Shown: positions 28,750 through 38,009 of the stretch, piece by piece | Layout of the letters: the number at the start of each line of letters is the position of its first letter | How positions within the stretch are numbered: position 1 is the stretch's first letter | Assembly: GCF_000350225.1 (NCBI RefSeq) | Contig: NW_005179248.1 | Span: 58,897 to 96,905, forward strand | Length of the DNA stretch: 38,009 nucleotides | Direction: 5' to 3' | Source: Chondrus crispus | Taxonomy: Eukaryota; Rhodophyta; Florideophyceae; Gigartinales; Gigartinaceae | Notes under the pieces: model-generated | Database searches by the model: none | Told to the model about the DNA's origin: nothing | The model's input: the letters and a program-made list of their open reading frames with translations, nothing else | Translations under genes and position numbers: made by a program

Positions 28750-30036
28750 TTACAGCTCTTCCTCATCAGACATAGCACCTGCCCCTTGCGCATATGACCT
28801 GCTGGGCAACCTTTGCTCGATACGCGCACGCCTGCGAACCCGGTAGCGCTCCTGAACACGGCGCCGTTTCACAGCTGTACTTTGCATTATGTGAAAACGC
28901 CTGTTTAAAATTTGCCTCCGCCTCGCACCATCTTCTTCTCTAAGAAGGTGATGAAGCACATGCGCGTTCGTCAAGGCCAATGTGAATTGAAAAAACATGT
29001 TGTAGTTAGACTCAGCCCACCTCCACTTGTTCGCCATTAGAACCCAAAGTGTGCACTGTCGACCAAAATAGTTTTCGACAATAATGCGGTCGGACGAAAT
29101 TTCTCGGTTACCATGGACCACTTCCGTTGTCAACTCTCGACCCCTTGGCTTCTTGACAGGAATGATAGCGCGTACCTCCCGAGCAGCCTCCTGATAGCCC
29201 TTGTCCATCAGGACAGCCCAATATCTGGGAAACCGCTGGACTAGAGGTCCAACATCAGTCACAGTGCGCTCTGTCTGAGCTTTGCGGAGTTCCAACTTGT
29301 GCCACTCGAGGTTATCATAAAATATATCGACATCGGCGACTGATCCCATAAAATGTCTACTTGCCCCAATGGCTAGACCATTTGGCAACACACTCACCTC
29401 GGTCTTATACCCGTACATTTTGTGATTTCCACTAAAATGACCTTTGGCTTCCTCGTGATTTCCGCGTGGACGGTTGCTTTGGTGAAACGTCACGTCCGTG
29501 GCATACCTCGCCATGCCGTATACACGAAAGTGTGACTGATCCTCAAAAATTCGTGACATTGTGAACTTATCTGCAGCGCGCTCGACGTACGTTTTATACG
29601 CAAAGGGGGTGACCATGCGGATAAAACTCGTGACCAGCCTCTCGAAGGACGTGCTCTTCATGTTGAACATCTTGGCTGCAAAGTCCCACATGGTCCCGTT
29701 TTTGCACACGCATAACGCCATAAACAAAACATCCTTGGCCTTATATTTCGAACGTTTACCACGACCGACGTTGTAGTGTTGGCCTATAAAGGGGCGAAGA
29801 CGGTCATAAAGCCCTCGATACTCCGCCAGTGTAAATTTCGTCATCTGTAGCACTGCGATTTCCCCCCCATCCGCAATGAAAGAGTCAAGAATTGGGCAAT
29901 CTGAGTCAGTCTCTTCATCGCTGTCAATTTCCGCAGCGTCATAATCGTACTGGTTGAGCTCGTTGCTCCGCTCTGCAGCCAATTCCGCGAGAAGCCGAAG
30001 CGCGTCTCCAGGTGATGTGTCGACGTTGTGGCTCAT
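28750..30036 (-). CDS. PIF/Harbinger (HARBI1-like, DDE_4) transposase, intact (428 aa)
   Basis: A DDE nuclease of the type that excises and inserts PIF/Harbinger elements at TWA sites. Counting from ATG 30036, the catalytic acids are D181 (RYATDVTF), D235 or D237 (GSVADVDIF) and E321 (DRIIVENYFG). The family block VLMDKGYQ is at 275-282, and a helical, HTH-like region lies at about 102-140. The N-terminus is acidic (EIDSDEETDSD) and the C-terminus Arg-rich. Two longer starts (30093 and 30180) exist in frame. I chose 30036 because both paralogues downstream begin at the equivalent position. The ORF has no stop or frameshift. No partner Myb/SANT gene and no terminal repeats were found, so it may be an active transposase or a domesticated HARBI1-like gene. 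Confidence 0.9.
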   Translation of the reverse strand: MSHNVDTSPGDALRLLAELAAERSNELNQYDYDAAEIDSDEETDSDCPILDSFIADGGEIAVLQMTKFTLAEYRGLYDRLRPFIGQHYNVGRGKRSKYKAKDVLFMALCVCKNGTMWDFAAKMFNMKSTSFERLVTSFIRMVTPFAYKTYVERAADKFTMSRIFEDQSHFRVYGMARYATDVTFHQSNRPRGNHEEAKGHFSGNHKMYGYKTEVSVLPNGLAIGASRHFMGSVADVDIFYDNLEWHKLELRKAQTERTVTDVGPLVQRFPRYWAVLMDKGYQEAAREVRAIIPVKKPRGRELTTEVVHGNREISSDRIIVENYFGRQCTLWVLMANKWRWAESNYNMFFQFTLALTNAHVLHHLLREEDGARRRQILNRRFHIMQSTAVKRRRVQERYRVRRRARIEQRLPSRSYAQGAGAMSDEEEL

Positions 30037-30180
30037 CGTGCGGTGTTGGATCTCGAGACTGCTTGAAGGCGAAAGTGGTACTGTACTGCACATGACTCTT
30101 ATTGCGAAAAGGATTAGGCGGGTTCTGTGATTTTTTTTGAAAATGGGCGGGAAGAGAAATCGCGCATGCACTTCGGACAT

Positions 30181-30728
30181 GCTGTCAAATTCGTGGTCTA
30201 TGACTGTCTGGGCAATACGTATCTATTTTGAGAGGTTACAGCGCTGTCAAAAGATCGCGGACAATATCATCTGTTTGTCAATCTTTAGTGTAATGATACA
30301 GTTTCTCAGTAATTGTCTAATATTTGGGGTGGTGTTTAGCGCTCAACAGGTACAGCAAGGACTCAACGGAGAACAGGTAATCACTGTGCAAAAGGTGCAT
30401 GCCTACTGAAAAGGTCTAACAGTAGGGTAGCATACCAATCGACTCAGACGTTGCGCAGAAGATCGTCACATATGCGAAAGCGGCATCTTTCTGGTAAACA
30501 CTGTGTTTTTGCATAAAGCAAATGTACAATTTATATGGACATTATCATTGGGTAAATACACAACCAAAGCCCCCTAAGATCGACTCTTTACAGAAACGAC
30601 ACAGTCATCATGCAAAGACCACGTATGCCGCTCTTGCCGCCAAAAGAGTTGCAACTCAAACACTCTACACTGTCAGGAACAAAACGGACTCTGTCCCTAA
30701 CTACGAGCTGTTCAGGCGCCCGCGAGCC
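30181..30728. other. Divergent intergenic region between two transposase genes
   Basis: The transposase genes on either side are transcribed away from each other. No ORF of note. Promoters of both genes should lie here. Only the plus-strand TATA box is clear. Confidence 0.5.
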
Positions 30729-30737
30729 TATATAAAG
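30729..30737 (+). promoter_or_regulatory. TATA box upstream of transposase copy 2
   Basis: TATATAAAG, about 250 bp before the ATG at 30986 and directly upstream of the C-rich leader. Confidence 0.6.
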
Positions 30738-30765
30738 CGAGCAGGACGCCACTTCTTGTCACCGC

Positions 30766-30985
30766 ACATCCTCACCCGCCCTCACTCATCCCACCAGCCC
30801 CCACGCACGCCCAACCGACGCCCTTACACACCCAGACCCGCCTACACCCGCCCTAAACCGCCCTGACCCGCGCCCGCACTCGCACGTACCCGCCCTCATC
30901 CACCCTCACCCACACCCCACCCGTCCTCACCCGCCCTGATCCGCTCTCACCGGCCCTGATCCGCTCTCAACTGCCGTCAACCACC
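30766..30985 (+). repeat. C-rich, G-poor repetitive leader of transposase copy 2
   Basis: About 220 bp built from short variants of CCCGCCCTCACC, including a clear tandem pair of CCCTGATCCGCTCTCACC-type units near 30930-30970. It runs up to the start context CAACCACCATGG. It is probably a 5' untranslated leader. Confidence 0.7.
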
Positions 30986-32284
30986 ATGGAATACTTCACC
31001 CCCACGAAGGCTGGAAATGTTCTGAAGATACTCGCCGAGAAACGGGCGGAGCGTAAGGAAAATCTCGCTGTATTTCTCCCAGACAGTCAAGCTACTGACA
31101 CTGACTCCGATGTCGAAGATTCAGACTCGCCAGTCATGGACGCCTTCATTGCGTCTGGGGGAGCCGGCGCTGTTCTTGAAATGACAAACTTTTCTCTTCT
31201 AGAGTTCAACGCAATCTGGAACATTCTCAAGGATGCAATCACTACGGACTGGAATTGCGGTCAGGGTCGAAAATGCCAGCATCAACCGAAAGACGTGTTC
31301 TTTATGTTACTTTCCACGCTGAAGCACAGTGGAAATTGGGACTTTAATGGAAAGATGTTCGGCGTCAAAGGCCCAACATTTGAGCGCATGATTCTAGGGT
31401 TTATCGAGAGGATTGTGGATGTACTGTATGATCTGGCGGTGATCAAGTATGAGAAGCGTTACACCATGCAACGTCTTTTGCATGAGAAGAAGACCTTCAA
31501 GCACTACAAGTTTGCACTGTATGCTACGGATGTCACCTTCCAGGCATGCAACAGGCCATCCGGAAATCACGAAGAGAGCAAAACCTACTTCAGTAACAAG
31601 CACAAAATGTATGGGTACAATTCCGAGGTATCGGTATTGCCAAACGGCATCGCAATTGGAGCAACGCCACATCAGCCAGGCTCTGTTTCAGACTTAACAA
31701 TCTTCAGCGACAACGTCCAGTGGCATGGTTCAGCACTGGCAAAAACCCGAGAGGAAATGGAAAACTTTCCAGATGTTGGTCCGTTGGCGGAGGAATATGA
31801 GGGGCTTTGGGCTGTTTTGATGGACAAAGGTTATCAGGGCGCAGCAGATGTCATTAGGGCAATAAATCCGAAGAAAAAGCCAAAGGGAGGAATGCTCACT
31901 TCGGAAGAGCAGCGGACAAACCGAAACATTAGTTCTGACCGCATTATTGTAGAGAACTACTTCGGGCGGCTCTGTACGCTATGGGCTGTAATGGCCAATA
32001 GATGGAGGTAGGATGAGAAGCATTACGACCACGTTTTCAAATTGTGCGTTGCGTTGACAAATTTGCATGCCAAATGGCACCCATTGAGGGATGTCGACGG
32101 TCTACACGCCAAGCAGTACAAACGGCGACTGACTGAGATCGGCGTCAAAAAAGCTGAAAAGCGTAAAGCTTCGCAGAAGCTCTGCCGCGCGAAACGTGCT
32201 GCACGCATGTCCTCGGCGCTGGGTGCGGATGGAAGAGGTGAAGAGATGGGCGCGGGGGCGATGCTGGACATACTTAACACTTAG
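30986..32284 (+). pseudogene. PIF/Harbinger transposase copy 2, one nonsense codon
   Basis: Paralogue of the minus-strand gene, colinear along its length. It keeps the DDE residues in YATDVTFQ, GSVSDLTIF and DRIIVENYFG, and the VLMDKGYQ block. The frame is interrupted once, by TAG at 32009-32011. The intact copy has TGG (Trp) at the matching position, so a single base change explains it. The same frame then continues for about 90 more codons (DEKHYDHVFKLCVALTNLHA) with a basic region and ends with TAG at 32282-32284. ATG 30986 has a good context (CCACCATGG). Its TATA box, leader and downstream AATAAA still look usable. Read-through would restore the full length, but as it stands only 341 residues are made. 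Confidence 0.88.
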
Positions 32285-32404
32285 TATGCTTCGAAGTACG
32301 CCACTGCTTACTGTGTCAGTGCTCAAACTCGTTGTTCTTTCTTTATGCTTGCTCTTTTGCGCAATTTGCTCCTGTTTGCGCAACGATTGCGTCAATTGCA
32401 AAAA

Positions 32405-32410
32405 ATAAAG
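32405..32410 (+). terminator. Polyadenylation signal of transposase copy 2
   Basis: AATAAA about 120 bp after the terminal stop codon, in an A-rich context. Confidence 0.5.
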
Positions 32411-32559
32411 TCTTTCACCTACAAACGCCGTTCTCTGCACACTGCTTAGTGTTTTCACATTTACAAAGCTACTGAATTCGAGCTCTATTGAGCGGTCTTT
32501 TGAAATCACGCCATCTCACTGCAATGCGATCCATCCCTGCATATCTCCACGTAATCGCA

Positions 32560-33300
32560 CTCACCTCCCATGACAGCTACCCCCAAACTTGCCCCGGACG
32601 ACGGCCCCATTCGCCACCCCTGATGGCGAACACCCCAACCTTCCCCGTGACGGCGCCCACACCCACCGGCTCCCTGACGGCGCCGGACGCCGTGACGGAA
32701 AGTGCCCATATCCACTTTCCCCTACGGCGGCGACACCCCCTCCCCTGACAACGTCCACATGCATCTCCCCTGACGACGAATACACCCACTTCCCCTGACG
32801 GCGGCGACATCTACCTCCCCTCACAACGACCACGCCCACCTCCCCCCGACGGCCGCGACACACCCCTCCCCTGACGGCGGCCACATCTACCTCCCCCGAT
32901 GGCGGCAGCACTCCCTCCCCGGACGCCTATCACAACCACCTCTCCCCACGGCGTTGGCACTCACCTCCCCTCACAGAGACGACAATACCCTTCCTCGACG
33001 GCGACGACACCCACTTTTCCCGACGGCGGCCGCACTTGCCTCCCCTAACGGCGTCCACATCCACCTCTCCTGAAGGCGACTACACCTGCTTCCCCTGACA
33101 GCGGCACATCCACCTTCCCTCACAACGACGACATCCACCACCCCGACGGCGGCGACACTCCCCTCCCCTGACGGCGGCCACATCCGCCTTCCTCGACGGC
33201 AACCACCCCTACCTCCTCCATCAGCAACCAAACCTACCTCTACCTCCCCCAACAGCAACCACACCTACCTCCCCCGACACCTCACCACGGTTTGCCAACC
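32560..33300 (+). repeat. C-rich minisatellite upstream of transposase copy 3
   Basis: About 740 bp of degenerate repeats of roughly 24-27 bp around the motif CCCCTGACGGCGGCGACATC followed by CACC. Units differ by substitutions and small length changes. The plus strand is rich in C and A and poor in T. Minus-strand frames through it translate as VRGG/RGEV repeats, an effect of the 27-bp period and not a gene. It ends about 40 bp before the ATG at 33339. Confidence 0.8.
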
Positions 33301-33338
33301 CCTCTCTGCATCATCATTCCGATCTGGCTCTGGTCGTC

Positions 33339-34606
33339 ATGGAAGCGATAACGCCCACCGATGCGCAAGCCGCTTTACAGATTTTGGCGGATGCGGCTAT
33401 TGGCGGCGAAGCAGCTCTCGCGCAGTATCCCTGCGAGCCACAAGCAGACACTGACGAGGAGAATGATTCAGACAGCCCCATTCTGGACACATTTTATAAT
33501 AACGGAGGAGGCACTGCCATTGTTTAGTTAACAAACTTTACCATCAAGGAGTTTATTCAGCTCTACGGAAAAGTTCGCACCTTCCTGGCCAATAATTACA
33601 ACGTTGGCCGTGGGCGACGATCTCAGTACACCGCAAAGCACGCCCTTTTCATGGTCCTAGCTACTCTCAAACATGGAGGACAGTGGGATTATCTCGGCCA
33701 GACGCTCAAGATGAAGGGTGCGACGTTCGAGCGATTGGTTACAAACTTCATTTTTATGATCTCTACAAGATTCTATGAACTGTTTCTACTGGAAAAGGCG
33801 GAACGGTGGCCCATGGAGCGACTGCTGGACGAAAAGAGGGCATTCAAGCACTTCAAGTTTGCTCGATACGCTACAGATGTTACCTTCCAACAAGCTAACC
33901 GACCGAGCGGAAACATTCAAGAAGGAAAAAAATATTTTAGCGGCAAGCATAAATTATACGGATTTAAGGTGGAGGTTTCTGTCTTGCCCAACGGTTTTGC
34001 GGAAGGCTGTAGCGAACATTTCGCAGGTTCAGTTTCTGATATCGACATTATAGTGCACATGAAGCCGTTTCACGACATGGCGTTGGCAAAGACGGAGGAC
34101 GAGAAGGAGGTCACAGATATTGGCATTCTTTCAGACAAGTACCCAGATAGCTGGGCTCTACTCGCAGATAACGGCTAACAAGGAGCTGTGGAGTTTTTTC
34201 GGGCTATATATCCGCGGGAACAACTGCCTCGTCGGTTTTTATCGACTGAAGATGACGCCTTCAATAAGAAGGTTTCAGCCGATCGAATAATTGTCGAGAA
34301 TTTTTTGGCCGTGCTGGTGGGTTGTGGGCGGTTTTGTCAGCTAAGTTTAGGTGGGGGGAGACGCTTTATGACTCAATATTTCGGCTCTGTGCTGCTCTTA
34401 CGAACGCACACATCATGTGCAATCCTTTGCGAAGGGACGATGCTGACACCTATCATAGGTCTTGTAATCGGTTGTATGCCATCGGGGATGCCACAGTGAA
34501 CAAGCGAAAGCGCAAGCAGGAGCGTTATCGACAACGCCGTAGACAGAGACTGGCAATAACATTCCGAGGGCAAGCTGTGGATGGGGAGGAAACGGAACAC
34601 GAATAA
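33339..34606 (+). pseudogene. PIF/Harbinger transposase copy 3, two stops and one frameshift
   Basis: The third paralogue is colinear with the other two, from MEAITPTDAQAALQIL to the basic C-terminus ending at TAA 34604-34606. The first two catalytic acids are retained (YATDVTFQQ and GSVSDIDII), and DRIIVENF marks the third. Lesions are TAG at 33525-33527, TAA at about 34176-34178 (where the others have the Tyr of GYQGA) and a one-base loss in the T run near 34303, after which the frame continues as the 34322-34606 reading. It cannot make a working protein. It has the most lesions of the three copies. Confidence 0.88.
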
Positions 34607-35648
34607 ATTCGCCAGCTGACATCAATCTGATGAAACGTGCAGTGTTTGGGCATTTACCCCATGTTTGCGTAAGATCCTTGTCTTCTCCATGAAAGGTTGG
34701 ACCAAATTTTATTTTTTAATCTTTTGTGGTGTCTACAGTGCTGTGGAACTATCATGATCGTTGGGTACTTATTCCATCGTTTTTCAATTACCTCGTATTT
34801 GCCAAAGAGACCTATTGAATACTAGGTTGAGCTGTGCTCTCCCGGTACCCGGAGAGAGGCACGAGACGACAGTACATTAGGGAATGGTAAGGTACTCTAG
34901 AAACCCAGGGAAAAAGGTATTGGGAAGTAATAGCGTCTTGTACAGTCAACGTTGTGTTCTTACTCTGGTGTCTCGTGTTTAAAGGCTGCGGCCGACCATT
35001 CAATGCCAGACTTCCTGCAACCACGCCGAGTACCGCCGTACTGACACTGGCTGCATGAGGCAGCCCTTTGCCAGTCCAGTATGCATCCGTTCGACCAGAT
35101 CATAATCTGTCCTGAGTCCCATGGCACCTTCTCGACGAAACTTGGTGTCGCACACAGCATTTCTCCTCCGACATGATCGCCCCATACCATCAGCCCCAGC
35201 AAAGGTCTCCTACAACGCCTTCTTTCGGGCCGGTACGCACGGGGTCATACGGTTTCGCCTGCGGTAACTTCTAGTTACGGAGATCTACCTTCGTAGAGGC
35301 TGCAATGTTGCTGAAGCCAAATCCCCATCGACGAAGTTTCCGTTTCGGTTTGTATGTCTGCATATCCCTAGCGTGGAATTTTAAGGTTCCATATATGGAA
35401 CCTTAGTTTCTGGACCTTATAACTACATCAGACTCTGGTTTGTTAAAGCGAGACTTCGCCAGATTGCTTAATTCCAGCCCATAAGCAACTATACCGGAGC
35501 ACAACAGCGTTAACAATCGTAAACGTGCATTTTCAAGGCGTGCAAGTTGGGACAATTAGACTCTCTCAGAGGTCCATTTTCCGTATGGATCCTGATGAAT
35601 CGTAATCCTCATAGTTCTGTCTTTACTCGTCGTCGCCGTCTCGTGGGT
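34607..35648. other. Spacer between transposase copy 3 and Copia element 2
   Basis: No recognisable gene. The 3' LTR of the second Copia element should begin near 35640 and extend into this segment, but its partner lies outside the window, so its borders cannot be fixed. A 24-bp palindrome is listed separately. Confidence 0.45.
35382..35405. repeat. Perfect 24-bp palindrome
   Basis: TAAGGTTCCATA followed directly by its reverse complement, with no spacer. It lies where the 3' LTR of the second Copia element may be. No function is visible. Confidence 0.85.
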
Positions 35649-38009
35649 CTAAGTACCACGTGTGACAGACTGTAGTGCGGACAGTCTGTCCTTGCGGTCC
35701 ATGACGGGTGCACCCTTCAGCATCTGGTGAAGAGAGTTGCGGTCCGTCAATCCCGGGGGACGCTGAGGGGTGCGCGCGGAGGTGGAACTGGGGTGTGCTC
35801 TTGGATCGGGGCTGCGGGTGCCGTTTGGTTGGATGATTTGGCACAGCTCCTTGAACCGAATGGGGCCTAGCGCTTCGGTGAATAGGTCGGCGGGGTTGTG
35901 CACTGTGGGGATGTGCTCTGTTGCTATGTTCGCGCTCTGAATGTGGTGCTGAAGGTGGTGGTGCCTCACATCGATGAGTTTGCGTCGACGTGTGGGGGCC
36001 GAGTTTTCGGCTATCTGGATCGTTGATTCGTTGTCTATGAAGATGGGGGTTGGGTGTTTTTGGGGGTGCTGCATGTCCTGGAGCAGCCGGCGGAGCCAAA
36101 TTTTTTGTTGAGCTGCGTGTGAGGCTGCTATATATTCAGCTTCACATGTGGACAGGGCCACGACGTCTTGCGGAGTGGACGTCCATGCTATCGGTGAGTG
36201 CCCCATTGTGTGGAAAATTCCTGTGAGTGACTTGCGACTTTTCGCGTTTGCGTAGTCGGCGTCGCTGTACGTTTGGAGGCAGACGGGCGAGCTGGCGTGG
36301 TACGAAATGGTTTGGGCTTTGGTGCCCTTGAGGTACCGTAGTAACCATTTTAGCTGATGCCAGTTTGCTTGAGTCGGTTGTTGGCTGTGTCGCGTTAGTT
36401 GGTTTGTGGTATGATATGCGTCATATCGAGTGCTGTCGACGACGTACCTCAGATCTTCGAGGATGGAGCGAGAGTGACTTGCCAGAGTGGGAGAAACTGG
36501 TGCTGTCTCGTTCAGTGTGGCTTTGTTTGGTTTTTGCGGTGCGGGTGTGGTTTTGGGGTTACATTCGGCCATGTTGTGCTTCTGGAGTATAGTGTCGATG
36601 GCCTGTTGCTGTGATACGTGGATGCTGCCTTGTGCATCTCGTGTGATCTGCCAACCGAGATACGTGGTTGGAAAACCGAGATTTTTGATGGTGTACTTCT
36701 TTTGCAACGTGGCCAGGAGGTCGTCGATTAGGTGTTGGTGTGACGCGGTGACTAAAAAATCGTCCATGCTGACGGTGACGAGCAGCCTGCTGTTGGCTTT
36801 GACGCTGGTGAACAGGCAGGGGTCACTGTCGCATTGGAGGTAGCCGTGCAATCTTAGGTGTTTTTGGAGTCCGGATGTGTAGCGATGTCCTGCTGAACGG
36901 CCTCCGTAGAGGTTGCCGAGAAGCTGTCCCGCTCGGTGTGCATGTTTCATTGAGCTGTCAAATCGTGGGTGCTGGCGGACGTAGACGGGGAATTTTGGGT
37001 CGTGAGACTCATAGAGGTATGCTGCGGTGATTTCCATGTATTGTACGGGCCATTGGTTCGCTGCTGCCATTGCGAGTAAGGTGCGTACTGATGTCTTTTC
37101 GGCCATGAATGTGGATGTTTTATTTGGGTCGAAGTGCTGTCCTGCCTTCATGCGGTCGCCTCGTATGGAGCAACGGGCTTTGCGTTTGGCGATTTTGCCT
37201 TCCGGGGTGTGCTTGTACCTGTATGTAATTGTTAATGGGATGAGCGTCTCATCGGGCGGCACTTTTGTCGCTGGGATCCATTTGATAGTGCGCTGTTTGT
37301 CTAGAGTGTCTAACTCGTCGTTGTGTGCTGCTGCCCATTGTTAGGCGTCAGGGTATTGGCGCGCTGCGTGTACGTGTCGGGGTGCAGTTGTGGTGGCGTC
37401 GACTGTGCTGGGCGGTGGGTTGTGTCGTGTTGGTGCGCGCGTTCTCTGACGCGTTTTGTGCCGAGAGGGTGTGACTTTGAATGCTTGGTTGGACGTGTGT
37501 TTGGGGTCCTGGTGCCTGGCGTATGGTCTGAAGTCGATCGCTCTGATGATGCGGTATCGGGGGTTGCGTATAGTGAGGGTCATGACGTGGGTTTCCGATA
37601 TGGGATAAATATATCTTGCGGGTTCGCTGCGCCCTTGTAGTTTTGTTTTGTGTGCGTGTATGGGGGCGGTGCCGATTTGCCTGAATGCGAAGATGCGGGT
37701 CATGTGGGCTTGGCGTCCGTGCCAGAGTGTCCATGGACTTTGTTGTGTGGCGCTGTGCCGCATGATGTTGTATTTGAAGGCTACATCTCGTACGGCATCT
37801 TCCCAGAATTGGGGTGGGAGGGCTGCGTGGTGTAATGCGGCGCGCGCATTTGTGAAGAGCGTCTTATTGATCCGCTCTGCTATTGAGTTCTCTTGCAGTT
37901 GATGGGGCGTGTTTGTGATGTGCTGTATGCCGTGCGAACTGTACGTGGCCTTGGCGTGTGACGATGTAAATTCCTTGGCGTTGTCCGTTCTGTATGCGAG
38001 AGGGAGTTT
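35649..38009 (-). pseudogene. Copia element 2 pol, 3' part (integrase, RT, RNase H), one stop, cut by window edge
   Basis: The minus-strand frame enters at the window edge within the integrase core (YRTDNAKEF carries the second Asp, and QENSIAERINKTL carries the Glu). A linker follows, and an in-frame TAA at 37341-37343 interrupts it. The same frame then continues with the Copia reverse transcriptase, whose catalytic box is VSMDDFLV (SMDD where YVDD is usual), and with RNase H (SDADYAN, TCEAEYIAAS, FIDNEST, HNPADLFTE). It ends at 35649. Codon use and sequence differ clearly from the element at 1255-8155, so this is another Copia lineage. The single stop falls just ahead of the RT domain and would block RT expression. 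Confidence 0.9.

Noticed and set aside
32561..33264. Minus-strand ORFs with VRGG/RGEV repeats
   Set aside because: They mirror the period of the C-rich minisatellite, a multiple of three, and match no protein family.

Overview
This is nuclear eukaryotic DNA, most of it made of transposable elements and broken genes. Evidence: two Ty1/Copia retrotransposons, PIF/Harbinger-type transposases and miniature elements with TTA/TAA target duplications, TATA boxes far upstream of ATG codons, AATAAA signals, GT-AG-like splice sites, and a nucleus-style rsmG (plastid or organellar rRNA methyltransferase) whose N-terminus resembles a transit peptide. Together with the compact, intron-poor genes this fits an alga, and a red alga of the Chondrus type best. 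That assignment is inference from gene content and was not tested by a search.

Layout. 1-505: GC-rich sequence with no recognisable gene. 506-8290: a PIF/Harbinger-type DNA element (15-bp terminal inverted repeats, TTA duplication) cut in two by a Copia retrotransposon at 1255-8155. The Copia element has two ~360-bp LTRs about 97% identical, a perfect 5-bp duplication TACAG, and gag and pol on the minus strand. Between its 5' LTR and gag it carries an extra reading frame with two U1/matrin-type zinc fingers. 8291-12230: broken host genes, namely rsmG with several frameshifts, a bZIP-like frame on the minus strand and a decayed dual-specificity phosphatase. 12231-12928: a second TTA-flanked miniature element. 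13364-15460: a Sel1-repeat protein of about eighteen 38-residue units, broken by two frameshifts. 15461-21600: gene-poor, with one possible APH-like kinase fragment and two solitary palindromic transposon ends. 21648-21974: an intact small secreted protein very rich in tyrosine and containing six cysteines, with a TATA box. 22120-27936: gene-poor, with a 125-bp duplication, a TA-flanked miniature element and a long hairpin. 27937-28325: a third TWA-flanked miniature element.

28750-34606 holds three paralogous PIF/Harbinger (DDE_4, HARBI1-like) transposase genes in graded states of decay: one intact on the minus strand, one with a single nonsense codon, and one with two nonsense codons and a frameshift. 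The last two are preceded by C-rich, G-poor repetitive leaders. From about 35640 to the window edge lies the 3' part of a second, different Copia element.

How it fits together: intact HARBI1-like protein could in principle act on TWA-flanked miniature elements such as those in this window, but the terminal repeats of the transposase genes themselves were not found, so the link is only a hypothesis. The two most notable observations are the RNA-binding-type zinc-finger passenger inside the Copia element and the tyrosine/cysteine-rich secreted protein.
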